Source of the DNA: Rhodococcus sp. P-2
GTDB lineage: Bacteria; Actinomycetota; Actinomycetes; Mycobacteriales; Mycobacteriaceae
NCBI RefSeq assembly: GCF_016598535.1
Contig: NZ_CP066779.1
Span: 868,001 to 932,000, forward strand
Direction of reading: 5' to 3'
Length of the DNA: 64,000 nucleotides
Part shown: one piece after another, positions 48,095 through 57,509 of the stretch
Layout of the letters: the number at the start of each line of letters is the position of its first letter
Numbering within the stretch: the stretch's first letter is position 1
Notes under the pieces: model-generated
The model's input: the letters and a program-made list of their open reading frames with translations, nothing else
Told to the model about the DNA's origin: nothing
Databases searched by the model: none
Position numbers and translations under genes: made by a program

Positions 48095-48129
48095 AGAGCG
48101 AGCGTCCGGTAACGATGGACGCCCGCTCT
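48095..48129 (-). terminator. Terminator after rplM-rpsI
   Basis: AGAGCGaGCGTCC (48095-48107) and GGACGCcCGCTCT (48117-48129) pair with one mismatch. On the minus strand TTGTGTTTCTC follows. It lies 52 bp after the rpsI stop and upstream of glmM. Confidence 0.8.
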
Positions 48130-48180
48130 CGTGGTGAACAGGTGCCGAAGCAGACCCGTTGGGTCAACCTCGGCAAAGCA

Positions 48181-48693
48181 TCAGCGCTTGGAGTACTGCG
48201 ATGCCTTACGGGCCTTCTTCAGGCCGTACTTCTTACGCTCGACCGCGCGGGCGTCACGCGTCAGGAAGCCTGCACGCTTGAGGGCCGGACGATCATCAGG
48301 GGTTACCTCGATGAGTGCGCGCGCGATAGCCAGACGCAGTGCGCCTGCCTGACCGGACGGGCCGCCACCGTGCAGCAGTGCAATGATGTCGAAAGACTCG
48401 GGACGCTCGACAAGCACCAGCGGAGCCTTGATCAGCTGCTGGTGAACCTTGTTGGGGAAGTAATCCTCCAACGTACGGCCGTTGAGCTTGAACTGACCGG
48501 TGCCGGGAGCCATCCGGACGCGAACGACAGCCTCCTTGCGGCGACCGACGGTCTGGACCGGGCGATCGAGGACGATCGGTGCGAGCGTAGCTGCAGCAAC
48601 CTCTTCGACGACCTCGACTGCGTCAGCGGCGACAAGCTCTTCCACTGCTTCGATGTTCTCTTCGGACACGTTCTGCTCTTCCGGCGATGTCAC
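48181..48693 (-). CDS. rpsI: 30S ribosomal protein S9
   Basis: The 170-aa protein has the S9 core ([37 protein letters not shown]) and the universal basic C-terminus [12 protein letters not shown] that reaches the P-site tRNA. The first ~45 residues are an acidic extension ([16 protein letters not shown]) common in actinobacteria. The GTG start overlaps the rplM stop in GTGA, a coupled pair. Confidence 0.98.
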   Translation of the reverse strand: MTSPEEQNVSEENIEAVEELVAADAVEVVEEVAAATLAPIVLDRPVQTVGRRKEAVVRVRMAPGTGQFKLNGRTLEDYFPNKVHQQLIKAPLVLVERPESFDIIALLHGGGPSGQAGALRLAIARALIEVTPDDRPALKRAGFLTRDARAVERKKYGLKKARKASQYSKR

Positions 48694-49133
48694 TGTGCGA
48701 CCTGCTTGATCTCGAACGGCACCGGCTGCTGCGCGGTGTGGGGGTGATTCGGGCCCGCGTAGACCTTGAGCTTGCTGCTCATTGCGCGGCCGAGCTTCGT
48801 CTTGGGGAGCATGCCGACAATGGCCTTCTCGACGAGACGATCGGGAGTCCTGTCGAGGACCTCACCGACAGTGCGGGACTTCAGGCCACCCGGGAATCCG
48901 GAGTGGTGGTAAACGTTCTTGCCCTGCAGCTTGTTGCCGCTGATGGCAACCTTCTCTGCGTTGATGATGACAACGAAGTCACCACCGTCGATGTGCGGCG
49001 CGTAGGTGGGCTTGTGCTTGCCACGCAGCAAGTTCGCTGCCTGAACGGCAAGACGGCCGAGCACCACGTCAGTGGCGTCGATGACGTGCCACGTGTGGGT
49101 CACATCTCCGGCCTTCGGGGTGTACGTAGACAC
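48690..49133 (-). CDS. rplM: 50S ribosomal protein L13
   Basis: The GTG at 49133 behind GAGGAAG gives the standard 147 aa ([20 protein letters not shown]). Conserved L13 segments are [31 protein letters not shown] and [20 protein letters not shown]. It is first in rplM-rpsI, conserved from mycobacteria (Rv3443c-Rv3442c) to other bacteria. The frame upstream of the GTG is not coding. Confidence 0.98.
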   Translation of the reverse strand: MSTYTPKAGDVTHTWHVIDATDVVLGRLAVQAANLLRGKHKPTYAPHIDGGDFVVIINAEKVAISGNKLQGKNVYHHSGFPGGLKSRTVGEVLDRTPDRLVEKAIVGMLPKTKLGRAMSSKLKVYAGPNHPHTAQQPVPFEIKQVAQ

Positions 49134-49360
49134 AGATCTTCCTCGTCTTAATTCATTCCACTGCTGACCATGTGCGTATCGCGTAAACGATCCTCGGCGG
49201 CCAGTTGAGACCCGAGAACCGCCGGTCTCCACGCATTTCTGCCGGAGCCCTACGGCACGCCACCGATAGACGATACCGGTCTACCCGCTGCCAGGTCAAA
49301 GCGCAGCCATCGCCGTCGACAACGCCCTCGTCCGAAACCAGGGGGTAAGCGATCGACATG

Positions 49361-49397
49361 CGCCTGCCCCGGCAACCTGACGGTACCGGGGCAGGCG
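49361..49397 (-). terminator. Hairpin terminator after the esx genes
   Basis: CGCCTGCCCCGG (49361-49372) pairs perfectly with CCGGGGCAGGCG (49386-49397), 26 bp after the esxT stop on the minus strand. It divides the ESX-4 operon from rplM-rpsI. No clear U-run follows. Confidence 0.8.
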
Positions 49398-49422
49398 GGG
49401 TGTCATCACGACATGAATGCTG

Positions 49423-49716
49423 TCAGCGACCGAACCCGTTTGCGGCGATCCGATCAGCTTCCTGCATCTTCTCCGAGCCGCTCGCCGTCGCTCCGGCGAT
49501 CTGCGCGAGAACCATGTTCAGTTCTTCGGAAGCCTGGGCCCAGCGGCGCTGTGCGTCGTTCCACGCTTCGGAGCCTGCCCCTTCCCAGCCTGCTTGCAGC
49601 TTGTCTACGACAACCTTGATGCCGCCCTGCTTGTCGTTGATCGCTTTGGCCTGCTGTTTCATCTGGTCGGACAGCATTGCGAGGCCGCCGAAGTCGTACT
49701 TGATCCTGTCGGACAT
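49423..49716 (-). CDS. esxT: WXG100 protein EsxT
   Basis: The 97-aa protein is two helices around the WXG turn: Trp44-Glu-Gly, with a second Trp52 (SEAWNDAQRRW). It is the small secreted substrate and structural cargo of ESX-4, expected to pair with EsxU. It corresponds to Rv3444c next to rplM. No Y-x3-D/E export motif is visible at its C-terminus (DRIAANGFGR). It lies 86 bp after esxU on the same strand and ends at a hairpin. Confidence 0.93.
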   Translation of the reverse strand: MSDRIKYDFGGLAMLSDQMKQQAKAINDKQGGIKVVVDKLQAGWEGAGSEAWNDAQRRWAQASEELNMVLAQIAGATASGSEKMQEADRIAANGFGR

Positions 49717-49802
49717 AACTGCTCCCGGTTCGGTGTGACTGGAGAGAAATTGTGAGAACTACTGGCTGAGGACTGCTTGATCGAACGGTGAAGCGCTCAC
49801 GG

Positions 49803-50108
49803 TCAGGACATGTTCACCGTCGCGCCGCGAAGCGCGCTGACGTTGTCGTCTTCGGTCGAGTCGAAGGTTCCAGCAGCCTGTTTGATCTGCTCGCAGATGT
49901 CGGTCAGAGCAGTGTCCAACTTCAGGGCCGCGCTGTTGTATCGCTCCATGATTCCTGCGTATTCGACCTGTGCGGCGCCGTTCCACGAATTGTGCGAAGC
50001 GTCGGCCTCCGACCGAACAGCGTTGACCAGTCCCCTGATGTCACCGAGATGTCCGTCGATGGTCCCCGCCGAATCGATCAGTTCAGCGGTAGTTGCGGTA
50101 AAGCCCAT
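49803..50108 (-). CDS. esxU: WXG100 protein EsxU
   Basis: This 101-aa protein has the WXG-type turn Trp42-Asn-Gly (HNSWNGAAQVEY) between two amphipathic helices and corresponds to Rv3445c. It should form a heterodimer with EsxT. After helix 2 it has F82-D-S-T-E86, an F-x3-E version of the Y-x3-D/E type VII export signal. It lies between the Rv3446c-family gene and esxT, in the conserved ESX-4 order. Confidence 0.93.
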   Translation of the reverse strand: MGFTATTAELIDSAGTIDGHLGDIRGLVNAVRSEADASHNSWNGAAQVEYAGIMERYNSAALKLDTALTDICEQIKQAAGTFDSTEDDNVSALRGATVNMS

Positions 50109-50291
50109 GTCGTCCCCCTGGATTCGGTGAGTACCGTTCGGTATCGGCGATCACACACGACGGCTTGCCCGTCGAATGTGCACCGGGGTCCGAGCGGAAC
50201 TCCCTGATGTGCGCTACACATACTTTGACGCGATCTCCGTGCCAACGGTTCCGGCCCGACCGAAGAATATTTTCAGAACCGACCGATCCGA

Positions 50292-51791
50292 TCAGGGTTT
50301 GAATTCGATTGACTGCCACATCCGCAGACAGTCCGCTTCGAGACTGTCCCACTCGCCGACCAGATACTGGCAGCCGATACTCACTTGCCGACCGTTGCCG
50401 ACGTACACGTGCCAACGCACCTCGGAGAAATCGTCCGGAAACTCGACGTACACCACTGCCTGTTTTCCTGCGGCATCGTCGATCACAGAAAACTCTCCGA
50501 ACCGCAACGGGTCCTCGAACGCCGAAAACTGCTGACGCAAAGCAGCTTCGACGGAATCGAATCCCGCACCTTCCGCAAGACGTTTCTCGATGACCACGAT
50601 CTTGCGATCCTCGCCGGAACTGGGTATCAAATCGGTACGACCGCTCGAAGTCCCTGGTGACAGAAGCTTCCAATCGGAAGGCAACTCTGCTGCAACGCTT
50701 TCCAGGTCCACACGCCTGAGTTCCGGCGTGACATCGGGCTCGATCGACGGAATCGAAGTCTTCGGTGCGGGCTTCCCCTGATCTTTCGACGCCTCCGCGA
50801 TCTCAACTTCGTCTTCCGCCGTAGCTGCGACCGACCCTGCCGACCGAGAATCGCTTCGATCGCGAGTGAACACCACAACCGTTGCCGCGACCACAGCGAC
50901 GACGGCGACCATCGCAAGCGCCGCAGCGAACCATCGACGGCCTCCGTTCCTCCCGCCGACTCGACGCGGTGAGGAGGCAGTCGAGTCCATGGAAGTAATC
51001 GACATCGCGCCATCCGAATCGCCTACCCACCCGGCGCCAAAAGCCGAATTGTCGACGATTCGACCGGAACTGTCCCGCGCGGTTGTCTGGCGAACGAGCG
51101 TCTGAGGATCCACCAGAGACGACGCCACCCGACTCTCGTCCAGAATTCGAATGCTCGCGTGGCCGTGGACATTCGTCGAGCCACGTTCGAGCGAAGCCGC
51201 AACGGCATGGGAGCGCGGCCCGACCAGCACCACGGCGTCCCGAACCGACAAGTCCCCGATTGCGGAAAACAACCCCGCAACGTCTGCGATCGCCGAACTT
51301 TGTGCCCCGTCGATTCGGAGTTCGCCGTCGACCTCACCGACAACAGACGCGACCACCGTTCCGCCACGCAGTTCGAGGACGACGCACCGCGATCGCCAGG
51401 CTGTGTGAGCCGACCTCGCCGCCGCGACCGACGTCGGAACGAGGACGACGTCGTGCGCCACTCGCCGTGCGGCATCGAGCAATCGCCGCCTGCGTGGGGC
51501 ACCCCAATCCGAGGGATGACTGAGATAGAGAATGTCTACATCGACGATTCCGCACCCGTCCATCGCCCTGGAAATCAGCCTGGCCAGCTCCAAAACCGTC
51601 GGGACAATCCGACCATCTACGTCGACGTAGTCGTCGTCGACGAAATCGATCGCATTTTCACCGGTACCGGGACCCGACGCCGTTTCCCGTCTGAGGTCTG
51701 CACTGCAACAGAATTCGCGTTGACCCGATACCACCCAGATATTGGATGGACCCCAATGTAACGAGACTGACACCAAGGACGGAACGGTCAC
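50292..51791 (-). CDS. Type VII secretion-associated protein (Rv3446c family)
   Basis: The GTG at 51791 overlaps the eccC stop (GTGA) and gives 499 aa; an earlier in-frame GTG at 51806 is less likely. Residues ~1-240 show an Hsp70/actin-like pattern: LSHPSDWGAPRRRRLLDAAR, LVPTSVAAARSAHTA (like NEPTAAA) and CVVLELRGGTVVASVV (like the phosphate-2 strand), with degenerate nucleotide sites. One membrane helix follows (about 285-307), then a ~190-residue extracytoplasmic domain with ELPSDWKLLSPG and the end RMWQSIEFKP typical of the family. It sits between eccC and esxU, as Rv3446c does. Its role in ESX-4 is not established. Confidence 0.88.
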   Translation of the reverse strand: MTVPSLVSVSLHWGPSNIWVVSGQREFCCSADLRRETASGPGTGENAIDFVDDDYVDVDGRIVPTVLELARLISRAMDGCGIVDVDILYLSHPSDWGAPRRRRLLDAARRVAHDVVLVPTSVAAARSAHTAWRSRCVVLELRGGTVVASVVGEVDGELRIDGAQSSAIADVAGLFSAIGDLSVRDAVVLVGPRSHAVAASLERGSTNVHGHASIRILDESRVASSLVDPQTLVRQTTARDSSGRIVDNSAFGAGWVGDSDGAMSITSMDSTASSPRRVGGRNGGRRWFAAALAMVAVVAVVAATVVVFTRDRSDSRSAGSVAATAEDEVEIAEASKDQGKPAPKTSIPSIEPDVTPELRRVDLESVAAELPSDWKLLSPGTSSGRTDLIPSSGEDRKIVVIEKRLAEGAGFDSVEAALRQQFSAFEDPLRFGEFSVIDDAAGKQAVVYVEFPDDFSEVRWHVYVGNGRQVSIGCQYLVGEWDSLEADCLRMWQSIEFKP

Positions 51792-54700
51792 AGCGGTGGC
51801 ATCCACGGAACTTGGACAAGTTGGGTTTGCGAGCGAGAAACGTAGACCCCACGACCTTCCGGCAATGTCGACGCGCGGACGGTGCCGACGAGATTTCCCT
51901 CGTCACGACTCCCGCTCATGATCAATCCGGCCGGTGCCATGTCGCGAATTCTCGCGATCACCGGCTCGTACAATGCTCTGGCCGCACCACCGGAACGGCG
52001 GGCAATCACCAGGTGCAAACCGATGTCCTTGGAATGCGGAATGTATTCGAGCAACGGCGCCACCGGATTTCCACTCGGTGTAGCCACAAGGTCGTAGTCG
52101 TCGATCAGTACATAAATCTCCGGCCCACTCCACCACGATCGTTCCCGCAATTGCTGCTGCGTTGTTTCGGCGTTCGGCATCCTCGCGGCGACGATCCGAG
52201 CCAAGTCGACCATCAACTCTCCGAAGGTCGTCGACGACGCCGAGTACCCGCCGAGGTGATTCCCTTCGACCACTCCCAGCAGGGAATGCCGATAGTCACC
52301 GATAATCAGCTTGGCCTGGGCCGGTGTGTTCGACGCGATGATCCCTTCCGCTATTGCGCGCAGAAGAGATGTCTTGCCACACGCGGTGTCGCCGAATATC
52401 AAGAAGTGCGGGTGTTCCCGGAAGTCCATGTACACCGGCGCGAGGTCGGTCTCACCGAGGCCGATCGGCACGGTGAGGCACCGACCGTCGGCCGCACTCG
52501 GTGAGGGCCACCGGGTCCCGACAGCTTCGAGAAGTTCTGCCCGCGAGTACGAATCCGGAAGCATCCGCACGGTCGGTGCCGGACGCGAATTCGACATGGC
52601 CTCAATACGTTCGACCGTCGCCGTCACACTCCCGCTGGAGTTCTCACTACCTGGCAAACCGTCGATTCGAGGTAGTCCGGTAAGAAGGTGAAGTCCGTCG
52701 CGTGTGATGCCACGACCCGGTCGACCTTCCGGCACCAGGCCGGCTTTCTGGCGACCCGCATCCGAATCTCCCGGATCGCCCAACCGAAGTTCGATACGAG
52801 TACCCAGTTGGTCCTTGAGTGCCGGCCGGATCTCGGCCCACCTCGACGTCGTGACGATCACGTGCACACCGAAGGACAATCCTTGACCGGCGAGCATGTT
52901 GATCTGAGGCTCGAGCGATTCGAAATCCGAACGAACACTGGGCCAACCATCGACGACGAGGAAGACGTCACCGTACGGGTCATCTCGGAGTCCCGCCGCC
53001 ACACCTTCCCCGGTGGGATCAACTGTTCGCAGTCTTCGGAAATCGGCCATCGAGTCGATGCCGAGGTCACGAAACAGCCGCTCTCGTTTCGCGACCACAC
53101 CGAGTACCTCGGCAACCGTGCGCCGGACGCGGTCGGAATCCAAGCGGTTTGCCACCGATCCGACGTGCGGCAGATCCTTCAACCCGAGGAGCGTTCCACC
53201 GCCGAAGTCGAGGCAGTAGAACTGAATCTGTTCCGACGTGTGCGTCATGCTCAGAGACAGGATCAATGTGCGCAACGCCGTCGATTTTCCCGACTGCGGG
53301 CCGCCGACGATCGCAAGGTTGCCCGTCGATCCGTTGAGATCGGCGACGAGAAGATCGCGGCGCTGATCGAACGGCCTGTCGACTATGCCGAAGGGTGCGC
53401 TCAGATTTCCGCGAGGTTGATCACCGGCCGCCCACCGCGGCAGCAACTGGTCAAGCGTCGGAGATGCGTCGAGTGGCGGGAGCCACACCTCGTGCGCGCG
53501 CGGACCGTGACCGCGCATGCGGTCGACGAGGACTCCCATGAGAGTACGTGCATCGTCACCAATTTCACCCATGTCGACGACATCGGGCTCGACGGGACCG
53601 ACAACAGCCTCCGGCCCGATCACGGGCGTCGCGGTAAAGGGCAGCGGCGCGAGTTCGACGGGGGAATCGACCGAGAATCGAGTGGGCACCATCCGCTCGC
53701 CCTCGAACGGGCCTGACACGTATGCACCTTGGAAGCGAACGATCTCAGCAGAATCGGACTTCAGATATCCCGCACCGGGCGTGCCTGGTAGGTGATAAGC
53801 ATCGGGAACACCGAGAACGGAACGAGACTCGTTCGCCGAGAAAGTTTTCAAACCGACCCGATACGAAAGATGGCTGTCGAGCCCCCGAAGCTTTCCTTCG
53901 TCGAGCCGCTGACTGGCCAACAACAAGTGGATGTGAAGTGACCTCCCCAATCGCCCGATGGCCACGAACAATTCGGCAAATTCCGGCTGTTGACTGAGCA
54001 GTTCGGAAAACTCGTCGACAACCACGAAGAGTGCAGGCAACGGATCGAGTGCAGCGCCGGCCAGCCTCGCCTTCTCGTAATCGGACACGTTTGCGAAGTT
54101 TCCCGCCGCACGCAGCAGTTCTTGTCGACGATTCATTTCGCCGGCGAGCGCGTCCTTCATACGATCGACCATCGCCAATTCCTCGGCAAGGTTGGTGATG
54201 ATCGCAGCAACGTGCGGCGCCTCTTCGAGGCCGAGAAAGGTTGCACCACCTTTGAAGTCGATCAGGACGAGGTTCAGTGCGTTGGGTGAATGGGTCGCGA
54301 TCAGGCCGAGCACCAAGGTTCGCAGGAACTCCGACTTGCCAGAACCTGTGGCTCCGATACACAGCCCGTGCGGACCCATACCGTTCTCGGCCGATTCTTT
54401 CAGATCCAGTTCGACGGGGTTTCCGTCTTGTCCGACACCGATCGGCACGCGGAGTCGGTCGCGCCCCTGACGTGGCAGCCAGCCGTGCTCGGGATTGAAC
54501 CTCGCAACATTTCCTATCCCCAACATCTGGCTCCAAGTCCGAAGGGACCGGTCGTCGTCGGCTGCGTCCACGGCGTTCTGCGATGCCGCGCGGAACGGTG
54601 CGATGCGACGTCCGAACGACTGGGCCAGGCTCGTCGTCGCAGCGTCAGGCGTCGCAAAGTTCTCGACTCCTGCGCTGCTCACCGCGCCGATCTGCTCGCT

Positions 54701-55831
54701 ACCGACGACCAGTCGCAGACCACGCGCCGCCGCCAAGCGCGGGCAGAACCCGCACAGGTCGAGGACGGTCACCGAGTCGAGCCCGGATTCGGACAACAGG
54801 CCGGTGTCACCTTCGAGCAAGCCACCGTCCACGACCAACACGAGATGCGGAACGCCCGCACTCGCTGGAGTGTTGCGGGCGAACCGAGCACGCATCGAAA
54901 GCGATTCACCGAGGGAACTCTCGAACTCGAGGTACGAACCGAACACCATACGTGAAGTGCCGGCGCCGTCCTGAGACTCCGGATGTTGCACGTGTGGGAG
55001 CCACTTGACCCACTCCCACTCGGATTCGGTATCGGGACCGCACACCACCGCAACTTGGACCGTGTCCGGACCGTGGAAAGTGCACAGCTGCATCAACATC
55101 GAGCGGACAAGCGCACGAGCGGAATCTCTCTGCCCCTCGATGGACATCGCAGCAAATCCGCGAAGCGAGACGGCTGTCGGCAGATCCTTGACAACCGAAT
55201 GCGCACGAACGAATCGCCGAAGCGAGACAGCGGCGACGGGTTCGAGATCCTCGACCGGCCCGGTCTCCGGAGATACGAGTCTGGTGGCCAATCGCTGTGT
55301 ACCCAGACCGACCCGAACGTGGCAGTAGTCCGAGTCGGTGATCTGACGTTCCCACATCCGCACAGTTCCGACCAACGTCCAGAGCAACGACGGCTCGGGG
55401 TTGCTCCATTGCAGTGCAGCACGCTGCGCACCAGACGTCGCAGCAACATCGCTGCGCATCTGATCCAGGTACCGCAGGTAGTCCTTGCGGTCCTCGTTCG
55501 CTTCGGACGCCCGTGCTCCACCGCTACGACCGCCCCCGGCGAGCATCCCGAGCATCGACACCATCATCATGACCGGAAACAGGAGAGACATCGGATTGCG
55601 CGCCATGCCGGAAGAGAACATCAGCGCCACCATGCCGATCATGGCAACCACCATGATCACCGGAAGTAGTTTGGTCAGTAGGTTTCCCGGCGTGACGCGA
55701 GGAATCTCCGGTGGGGCCTGAAGCGTCACCTCGCCGCCCGGTGTGCGCGGCGATTCACGGCGCGCTCGACGCGCAAATCTGACAGTGCTCAATTCACCCA
55801 CCCCCATCGGTGCTGCAACTGTTGCCGACAT
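51788..55831 (-). CDS. eccC4: ESX-4 FtsK/SpoIIIE-type ATPase EccC
   Basis: EccC is the motor that recognises and moves type VII substrates. The ATG at 55831 (MSATVAAPMG) gives 1347 aa; the frame extends 44 residues further but without support. After a basic N-terminus come two membrane helices (about 55-75, 83-105) and three ATPase domains with Walker A motifs GATGSGKSEF (~490), GGPQSGKSTAL (~840) and GDTACGKTSLL (~1145). Walker B is VVVDEF in domain 1 but degenerate in domain 2 (VVDGW) and IDDYD in domain 3. It is one continuous chain, as for Rv3447c, not split into Ca and Cb. Its stop overlaps the Rv3446c-family gene. Confidence 0.96.
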   Translation of the reverse strand: MSATVAAPMGVGELSTVRFARRARRESPRTPGGEVTLQAPPEIPRVTPGNLLTKLLPVIMVVAMIGMVALMFSSGMARNPMSLLFPVMMMVSMLGMLAGGGRSGGARASEANEDRKDYLRYLDQMRSDVAATSGAQRAALQWSNPEPSLLWTLVGTVRMWERQITDSDYCHVRVGLGTQRLATRLVSPETGPVEDLEPVAAVSLRRFVRAHSVVKDLPTAVSLRGFAAMSIEGQRDSARALVRSMLMQLCTFHGPDTVQVAVVCGPDTESEWEWVKWLPHVQHPESQDGAGTSRMVFGSYLEFESSLGESLSMRARFARNTPASAGVPHLVLVVDGGLLEGDTGLLSESGLDSVTVLDLCGFCPRLAAARGLRLVVGSEQIGAVSSAGVENFATPDAATTSLAQSFGRRIAPFRAASQNAVDAADDDRSLRTWSQMLGIGNVARFNPEHGWLPRQGRDRLRVPIGVGQDGNPVELDLKESAENGMGPHGLCIGATGSGKSEFLRTLVLGLIATHSPNALNLVLIDFKGGATFLGLEEAPHVAAIITNLAEELAMVDRMKDALAGEMNRRQELLRAAGNFANVSDYEKARLAGAALDPLPALFVVVDEFSELLSQQPEFAELFVAIGRLGRSLHIHLLLASQRLDEGKLRGLDSHLSYRVGLKTFSANESRSVLGVPDAYHLPGTPGAGYLKSDSAEIVRFQGAYVSGPFEGERMVPTRFSVDSPVELAPLPFTATPVIGPEAVVGPVEPDVVDMGEIGDDARTLMGVLVDRMRGHGPRAHEVWLPPLDASPTLDQLLPRWAAGDQPRGNLSAPFGIVDRPFDQRRDLLVADLNGSTGNLAIVGGPQSGKSTALRTLILSLSMTHTSEQIQFYCLDFGGGTLLGLKDLPHVGSVANRLDSDRVRRTVAEVLGVVAKRERLFRDLGIDSMADFRRLRTVDPTGEGVAAGLRDDPYGDVFLVVDGWPSVRSDFESLEPQINMLAGQGLSFGVHVIVTTSRWAEIRPALKDQLGTRIELRLGDPGDSDAGRQKAGLVPEGRPGRGITRDGLHLLTGLPRIDGLPGSENSSGSVTATVERIEAMSNSRPAPTVRMLPDSYSRAELLEAVGTRWPSPSAADGRCLTVPIGLGETDLAPVYMDFREHPHFLIFGDTACGKTSLLRAIAEGIIASNTPAQAKLIIGDYRHSLLGVVEGNHLGGYSASSTTFGELMVDLARIVAARMPNAETTQQQLRERSWWSGPEIYVLIDDYDLVATPSGNPVAPLLEYIPHSKDIGLHLVIARRSGGAARALYEPVIARIRDMAPAGLIMSGSRDEGNLVGTVRASTLPEGRGVYVSRSQTQLVQVPWMPPL

Positions 55832-56028
55832 GCGCCTCGTCCCGGCTACCGCCGGCCCCCCAAGGCGTTCTCGCGCAATTGCAAGAGAGTAGATCACAAC
55901 ACCGACACTCGGGTCGGTGCCACCTGTTGTCGGCGCTGTCTCCGACACGGGCGCGCAGTTCATGTCGTATCGTTCGGGTGAACTGGGGTGACGCGACAGG
56001 GGAATCGCGTCATGGGAGGGGACAGATC

Positions 56029-57495
56029 TTGACCAGCACCACTACAACCAGCGCTGCACACACCGAACACGGACCACGCGCGACCCATTCTGCCGAACTG
56101 TGCAGGTTGACGGTACTTTCAGCCCATTCGCAGGTGGATCTTGCGGTGCCGCTTCGTGTTCCACTCACGGCGGTCATTCCGGGCATTGTGGACACAATTG
56201 TCAACCACAGCAATCTCAACGAGTTCGACCACAGCACCGAACAATTCGAGCCCGTCGACTGGACTCTGTCGAAAGTCGGCAGGGCGCCGCTGGCACCGAT
56301 GCTGTCGCTGCACGAGCACGGAATACGCGATGGGGAATTGCTCGTACTCGAGGCCGCGGACATGGCTGCCCCGCCCCCACTCTTCGACGACATCATGTAC
56401 ACCGTCGCGGCCACGGATGCAGACATCTACCGGCGCTGGACTCCGATCACCGCACGCGTCGTCGGCTCGTCCGCCGCCCTCGTCGCAGCGCTCATCGCGG
56501 CCCTCGCCCTGGTCCTCGGCGATACAGGTCTGATCGGCGCTGTCTGCGGCGGAGTCACGTCCTTGGTGCTCACCGTCACCGCCGTCGTGGCAGCGCGCGT
56601 GTACGGAGACACTGCAAGCTCCATCACACTCGGATGCACGGCGGTGCCACTGGCTTTCGTCTCCGGCGCACTTTGTGTACCCGGTACTGTCCTTTCTGCT
56701 CATCTCCTTCTCGGTTCGGCATTCGCAGCCGCGGTAACTCTGATCTGCCTCCGCTTGTGCGGTGCCGGATTAGCCGTCTTCACCACACTTCTCGTCGTCC
56801 TCCTTGCTGCGGTGAGCACCTTCGCCGTCACGACGACGCTTCCCGAGGCGCGCACCGCGACGGTCAGCAGCGCGGTGATTGCCGCGGCATTGATCGTTCT
56901 CACGTTCACTGCTCGACTGTCGATGCTGTTCGCGCGATTACCGCTTCCCCCTGTTCCGACGCCGAGTAATCCCCTCGACGACGATCGCGACGGAGTGCCC
57001 GAGCCCGAGCTACCCGGGCTGACCGAGTTGACCGACAGGGCGGGGCGGGCTCGTAGCTATCTGACCGGACTGATCGTGGCCACGTCGGTGGTCGCGCTCA
57101 CTGCCGCAGTCGCACTCGCATGGTCCTGGACCGGTCAGGGAATCGTCTGGCCGAACCTTGCTCTCGCATTGGCGACGGCCGTCGTGCTGATGTTTCGCGG
57201 GCGCACCTATGCGGGCGCACAGCAGGCGGTCCCTCTCATCGCGGCAGGCATCTCGGTGATTCTCGTTCTCCTGGGCGACATGGCGTGGACCCATCGCGAC
57301 CATGCATTGGTCGTCTTCGCCATCACTATGACTGTTCTCCTCCTGTCACTGATTCTGGGAATCCTCGCCCCCCAGAACACATTCAGCCCCGTGATGCGGC
57401 GCGCGGCCGAACTGTTGGACCTCGCTGCTATTGCAGCAATCGTTCCGCTGATCTGCTGGGTCAGCGGGCTCTTCGCGCTCATGCGCGGTCTCTGA
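56029..57495 (+). CDS. eccD4: ESX-4 integral membrane protein EccD
   Basis: EccD forms the bulk of the type VII membrane pore. A TTG at 56029 with GGGAGGGG seven bases upstream is the best start (488 aa); the open frame before it is not coding. Residues ~20-110 form a ubiquitin-like YukD domain (CRLTVLSAHSQVDLAVPLRVPL, EHGIRDGELLVLE), followed by about 11 membrane helices. It is divergent from eccC with a 197-bp shared promoter region and precedes mycP by 14 bp. Order eccC-eccD-mycP-eccB matches Rv3447c-Rv3450c. Confidence 0.94.
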   Translation: MTSTTTTSAAHTEHGPRATHSAELCRLTVLSAHSQVDLAVPLRVPLTAVIPGIVDTIVNHSNLNEFDHSTEQFEPVDWTLSKVGRAPLAPMLSLHEHGIRDGELLVLEAADMAAPPPLFDDIMYTVAATDADIYRRWTPITARVVGSSAALVAALIAALALVLGDTGLIGAVCGGVTSLVLTVTAVVAARVYGDTASSITLGCTAVPLAFVSGALCVPGTVLSAHLLLGSAFAAAVTLICLRLCGAGLAVFTTLLVVLLAAVSTFAVTTTLPEARTATVSSAVIAAALIVLTFTARLSMLFARLPLPPVPTPSNPLDDDRDGVPEPELPGLTELTDRAGRARSYLTGLIVATSVVALTAAVALAWSWTGQGIVWPNLALALATAVVLMFRGRTYAGAQQAVPLIAAGISVILVLLGDMAWTHRDHALVVFAITMTVLLLSLILGILAPQNTFSPVMRRAAELLDLAAIAAIVPLICWVSGLFALMRGL

Positions 57496-57509
57496 GCGAT
57501 CGGATCTCG

